Source: JAAXXJ01 sp964412455 (GTDB taxonomy: Bacteria; Nitrospirota; UBA9217). From it: 7,871 bases of DNA. The DNA is taken from assembly GCA_964412455.1 (NCBI GenBank), contig CAYPOT010000132.1, forward strand, positions 1 through 7,871, written 5' to 3'. Below are positions 7,096-7,871 of the stretch, piece after piece. Below the pieces are notes generated by a model that worked only from the letters and a program-made list of their open reading frames with translations, did not search any database and had not been told where the DNA came from. Position 1 is the stretch's first letter. Every line of letters begins with the position of its first letter. A program made the translations under genes and the position numbers.

Positions 7096-7611
7096 ATGGA
7101 AACCAAAGATTGCCGCCACTGCAAACAGCCCATACACAAGGATGCCCGGCGCTGTCAGCATTGCCAGGGGATGCAGGGATGGATCTCAGATCAGAAAGAC
7201 CCTCGCATGCTGGCGTTGATTTTCATACCGTTAATTATTATCCTCGGCATAGTCTTAACGACAACCCGTAACATTACCAAACCGTTGGAAAGAAGTGATT
7301 TAGCGCCGTCGTCATTATCGATCAAGAATGTGACCTATCGGTTCGGGACTGGCGGCTCCAAGATATTCGTGTCCGGCGAGGCGTCAAACTCATCCGATCA
7401 AGATGCCGGGAAAACCTGCCTCCGCGTGAATCTATTCGGTCAAAATAACAAGCTCATCGACAGCTTTGTGCAAAGCATGGATGTTTCTATTATGCCTGCG
7501 AAGGGGGCTACACGGTTCAGACTTGTGGCGGAGACGCCAGCAAAGGCAGGGGAGATCAAGAAGGCCGAGGTCGTGGTGGAGCGGGTAAGGGCGAAGGGGA
7601 GATGGGATTAG
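7096..7611 (+). CDS. Zinc-ribbon, single-pass membrane protein with FxLYD-like outer domain
   Basis: 171 aa from ATG 7096. The N-terminus carries Cys6-x2-Cys9 and Cys20-x2-Cys23 with the intervening text KQPIHKDARR. This is the CxxC...I.kdA..CxxC zinc-ribbon pattern seen in UPF0547-type and other short bacterial ribbons. Residues about 38-56 (MLALIFIPLIIILGIVLTT) form one membrane helix, placing the ribbon in the cytoplasm and the C-terminal ~110 residues outside. That part (SLSIKNVTYRF, IFVSGEASNSSDQDA, LRVNLFGQNNKLIDS, IMPAKGATRFRLV) follows the strand order of FxLYD/DUF-type Ig-like domains, which are common on membrane-tethered bacterial proteins with N-terminal ribbons. The function is unknown: sensing or scaffolding at the inner membrane is a guess. 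It follows the 256-aa gene by 115 bases with its own possible promoter, so it may be a separate unit. Confidence 0.88.
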   Translation: METKDCRHCKQPIHKDARRCQHCQGMQGWISDQKDPRMLALIFIPLIIILGIVLTTTRNITKPLERSDLAPSSLSIKNVTYRFGTGGSKIFVSGEASNSSDQDAGKTCLRVNLFGQNNKLIDSFVQSMDVSIMPAKGATRFRLVAETPAKAGEIKKAEVVVERVRAKGRWD

Positions 7612-7618
7612 CGAATGC

Positions 7619-7635
7619 ACGTTGCGTATCAACGT
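7619..7635. terminator. Hairpin just after the zinc-ribbon gene, terminator-like but without U-tract
   Basis: ACGTTG (7619-7624) and CAACGT (7630-7635) are perfect inverted arms around CGTAT, starting 7 bases after the stop codon. The position suits a 3' end structure, but CCCAAG follows where a run of T would be expected, so intrinsic termination is doubtful. Confidence 0.3.
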
Positions 7636-7871
7636 CCCAAGATTGTCCGACAGCTATCTTCGGTGGCTTGAGTGGTTAAATTATTTTCTGAATATGCTGG
7701 TCTTTCATGTCGGGCGACAGGGCAAATTATTTAAAGACAGAGATTCTAACCTCGCTGTCGAGAGGGTCGCTGAGAATCGCGCCCCTCACGGCGGCGGTTA
7801 TTTGAAGCCCAATTATGATTGATGGACCCGTAAGAAGTCAGGCGGCGTAAAGTGCCGCAAAATGCATATTC
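7636..7871. other. Apparently non-coding 3' region
   Basis: I see no supportable gene here. The stretch includes an AT-rich part (about 7675-7740), a GATTCT/AGAATC inverted pair around 7742-7778, the repeat-like text at 7819-7839, and a hairpin GCGGC/GCCGC at 7842-7858 with no T-run on either side. A 66-codon open frame starting with TTG 7622 has no ribosome binding site. Confidence 0.5.
7819..7839. repeat. Possible end of a dispersed intergenic repeat
   Basis: The text GATGGACCCGTAAGAAGTC (7821-7839) resembles a GATGGACTCGTAAAAAGTC-type terminal sequence that I recall flanking dispersed inverted-repeat elements in delta-proteobacterial genomes. The matching opposite arm (GACTTNTTACGGGTCCATC) would have to lie past the window end. 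The resemblance is from memory, so this is a low-confidence call. Confidence 0.3.

Noticed and set aside
7676..7752. GTTAAAT and TTCTAAC considered as integron attC core sites
   Set aside because: The second does not fit RYYYAAC, the order and spacing are wrong, and no cassette structure is present.
7622..7822. 66-codon plus-strand open frame after the zinc-ribbon gene
   Set aside because: It starts with TTG inside a hairpin, has no ribosome binding site, and its end runs into repeat-like text.
7740..7871. Minus-strand open frame of about 43 codons entering from the right edge
   Set aside because: Its translation is Arg/Ser/Asn-rich with no known tail motif and it crosses the hairpin and repeat-like region; there is not enough to call a partial gene.
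1..7871. CRISPR array, tRNA or rRNA genes, transposase
   Set aside because: No regularly spaced repeats, cloverleaf-like sequence, rRNA signature or transposase motif was seen on either strand.

Overview
This window reads as a plus-strand cluster of cell-envelope genes from a moderately GC-rich Gram-negative-type bacterium. Two intergenic repeat-like sequences resemble dispersed repeats I recall from Desulfobacterota/Nitrospirota-type genomes. That placement is inference only; no rRNA or other taxonomic marker is present.

Layout: (1) Bases 1-72 are the 3' end of a gene that starts before the window. Its last 23 residues carry a WGG...KDFMHF ending typical of M15-family peptidoglycan peptidases. 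(2) After 30 bases comes a very large gene (103-6096, 1997 aa) for a membrane-anchored bacterial alpha-2-macroglobulin with a CxEQ thioester motif (CTEQ). The thioester Cys and one CMQC motif hold the only cysteines in the protein. (3) A 113-bp gap (6097-6209) is largely filled by an imperfect inverted repeat whose left arm is made of ~9-bp CGCGAAGGA-like units. (4) 6210-6980 encodes a 256-aa protein of unknown family with one N-terminal membrane segment. (5) A 115-bp AT-rich gap has a TTGACA box and small TGCAAT repeats. (6) 7096-7611 encodes a 171-aa protein with a four-cysteine zinc ribbon, one membrane helix and a beta-rich outer domain. (7) 7612-7871 shows no convincing gene; it holds two short hairpins and what may be one end of a dispersed repeat.

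How the genes may work together (inference): bacterial alpha-2-macroglobulins are thought to trap foreign proteases in the periplasm, and in E. coli the thioester-bearing member (YfhM) is encoded next to the peptidoglycan synthase PbpC. Here the visible upstream neighbour is instead a probable peptidoglycan peptidase, close enough to share a transcript. The two downstream proteins each have a single membrane anchor and a predicted extracytoplasmic domain, so all four products plausibly act at or outside the inner membrane. The TTGACA box suggests that the zinc-ribbon gene may have its own promoter. Nothing here proves a new system. The best leads are the unusual architecture of the macroglobulin (N-terminal extension before the anchor, charged insertion, CMQC motif) and its coupling to an M15 peptidase.
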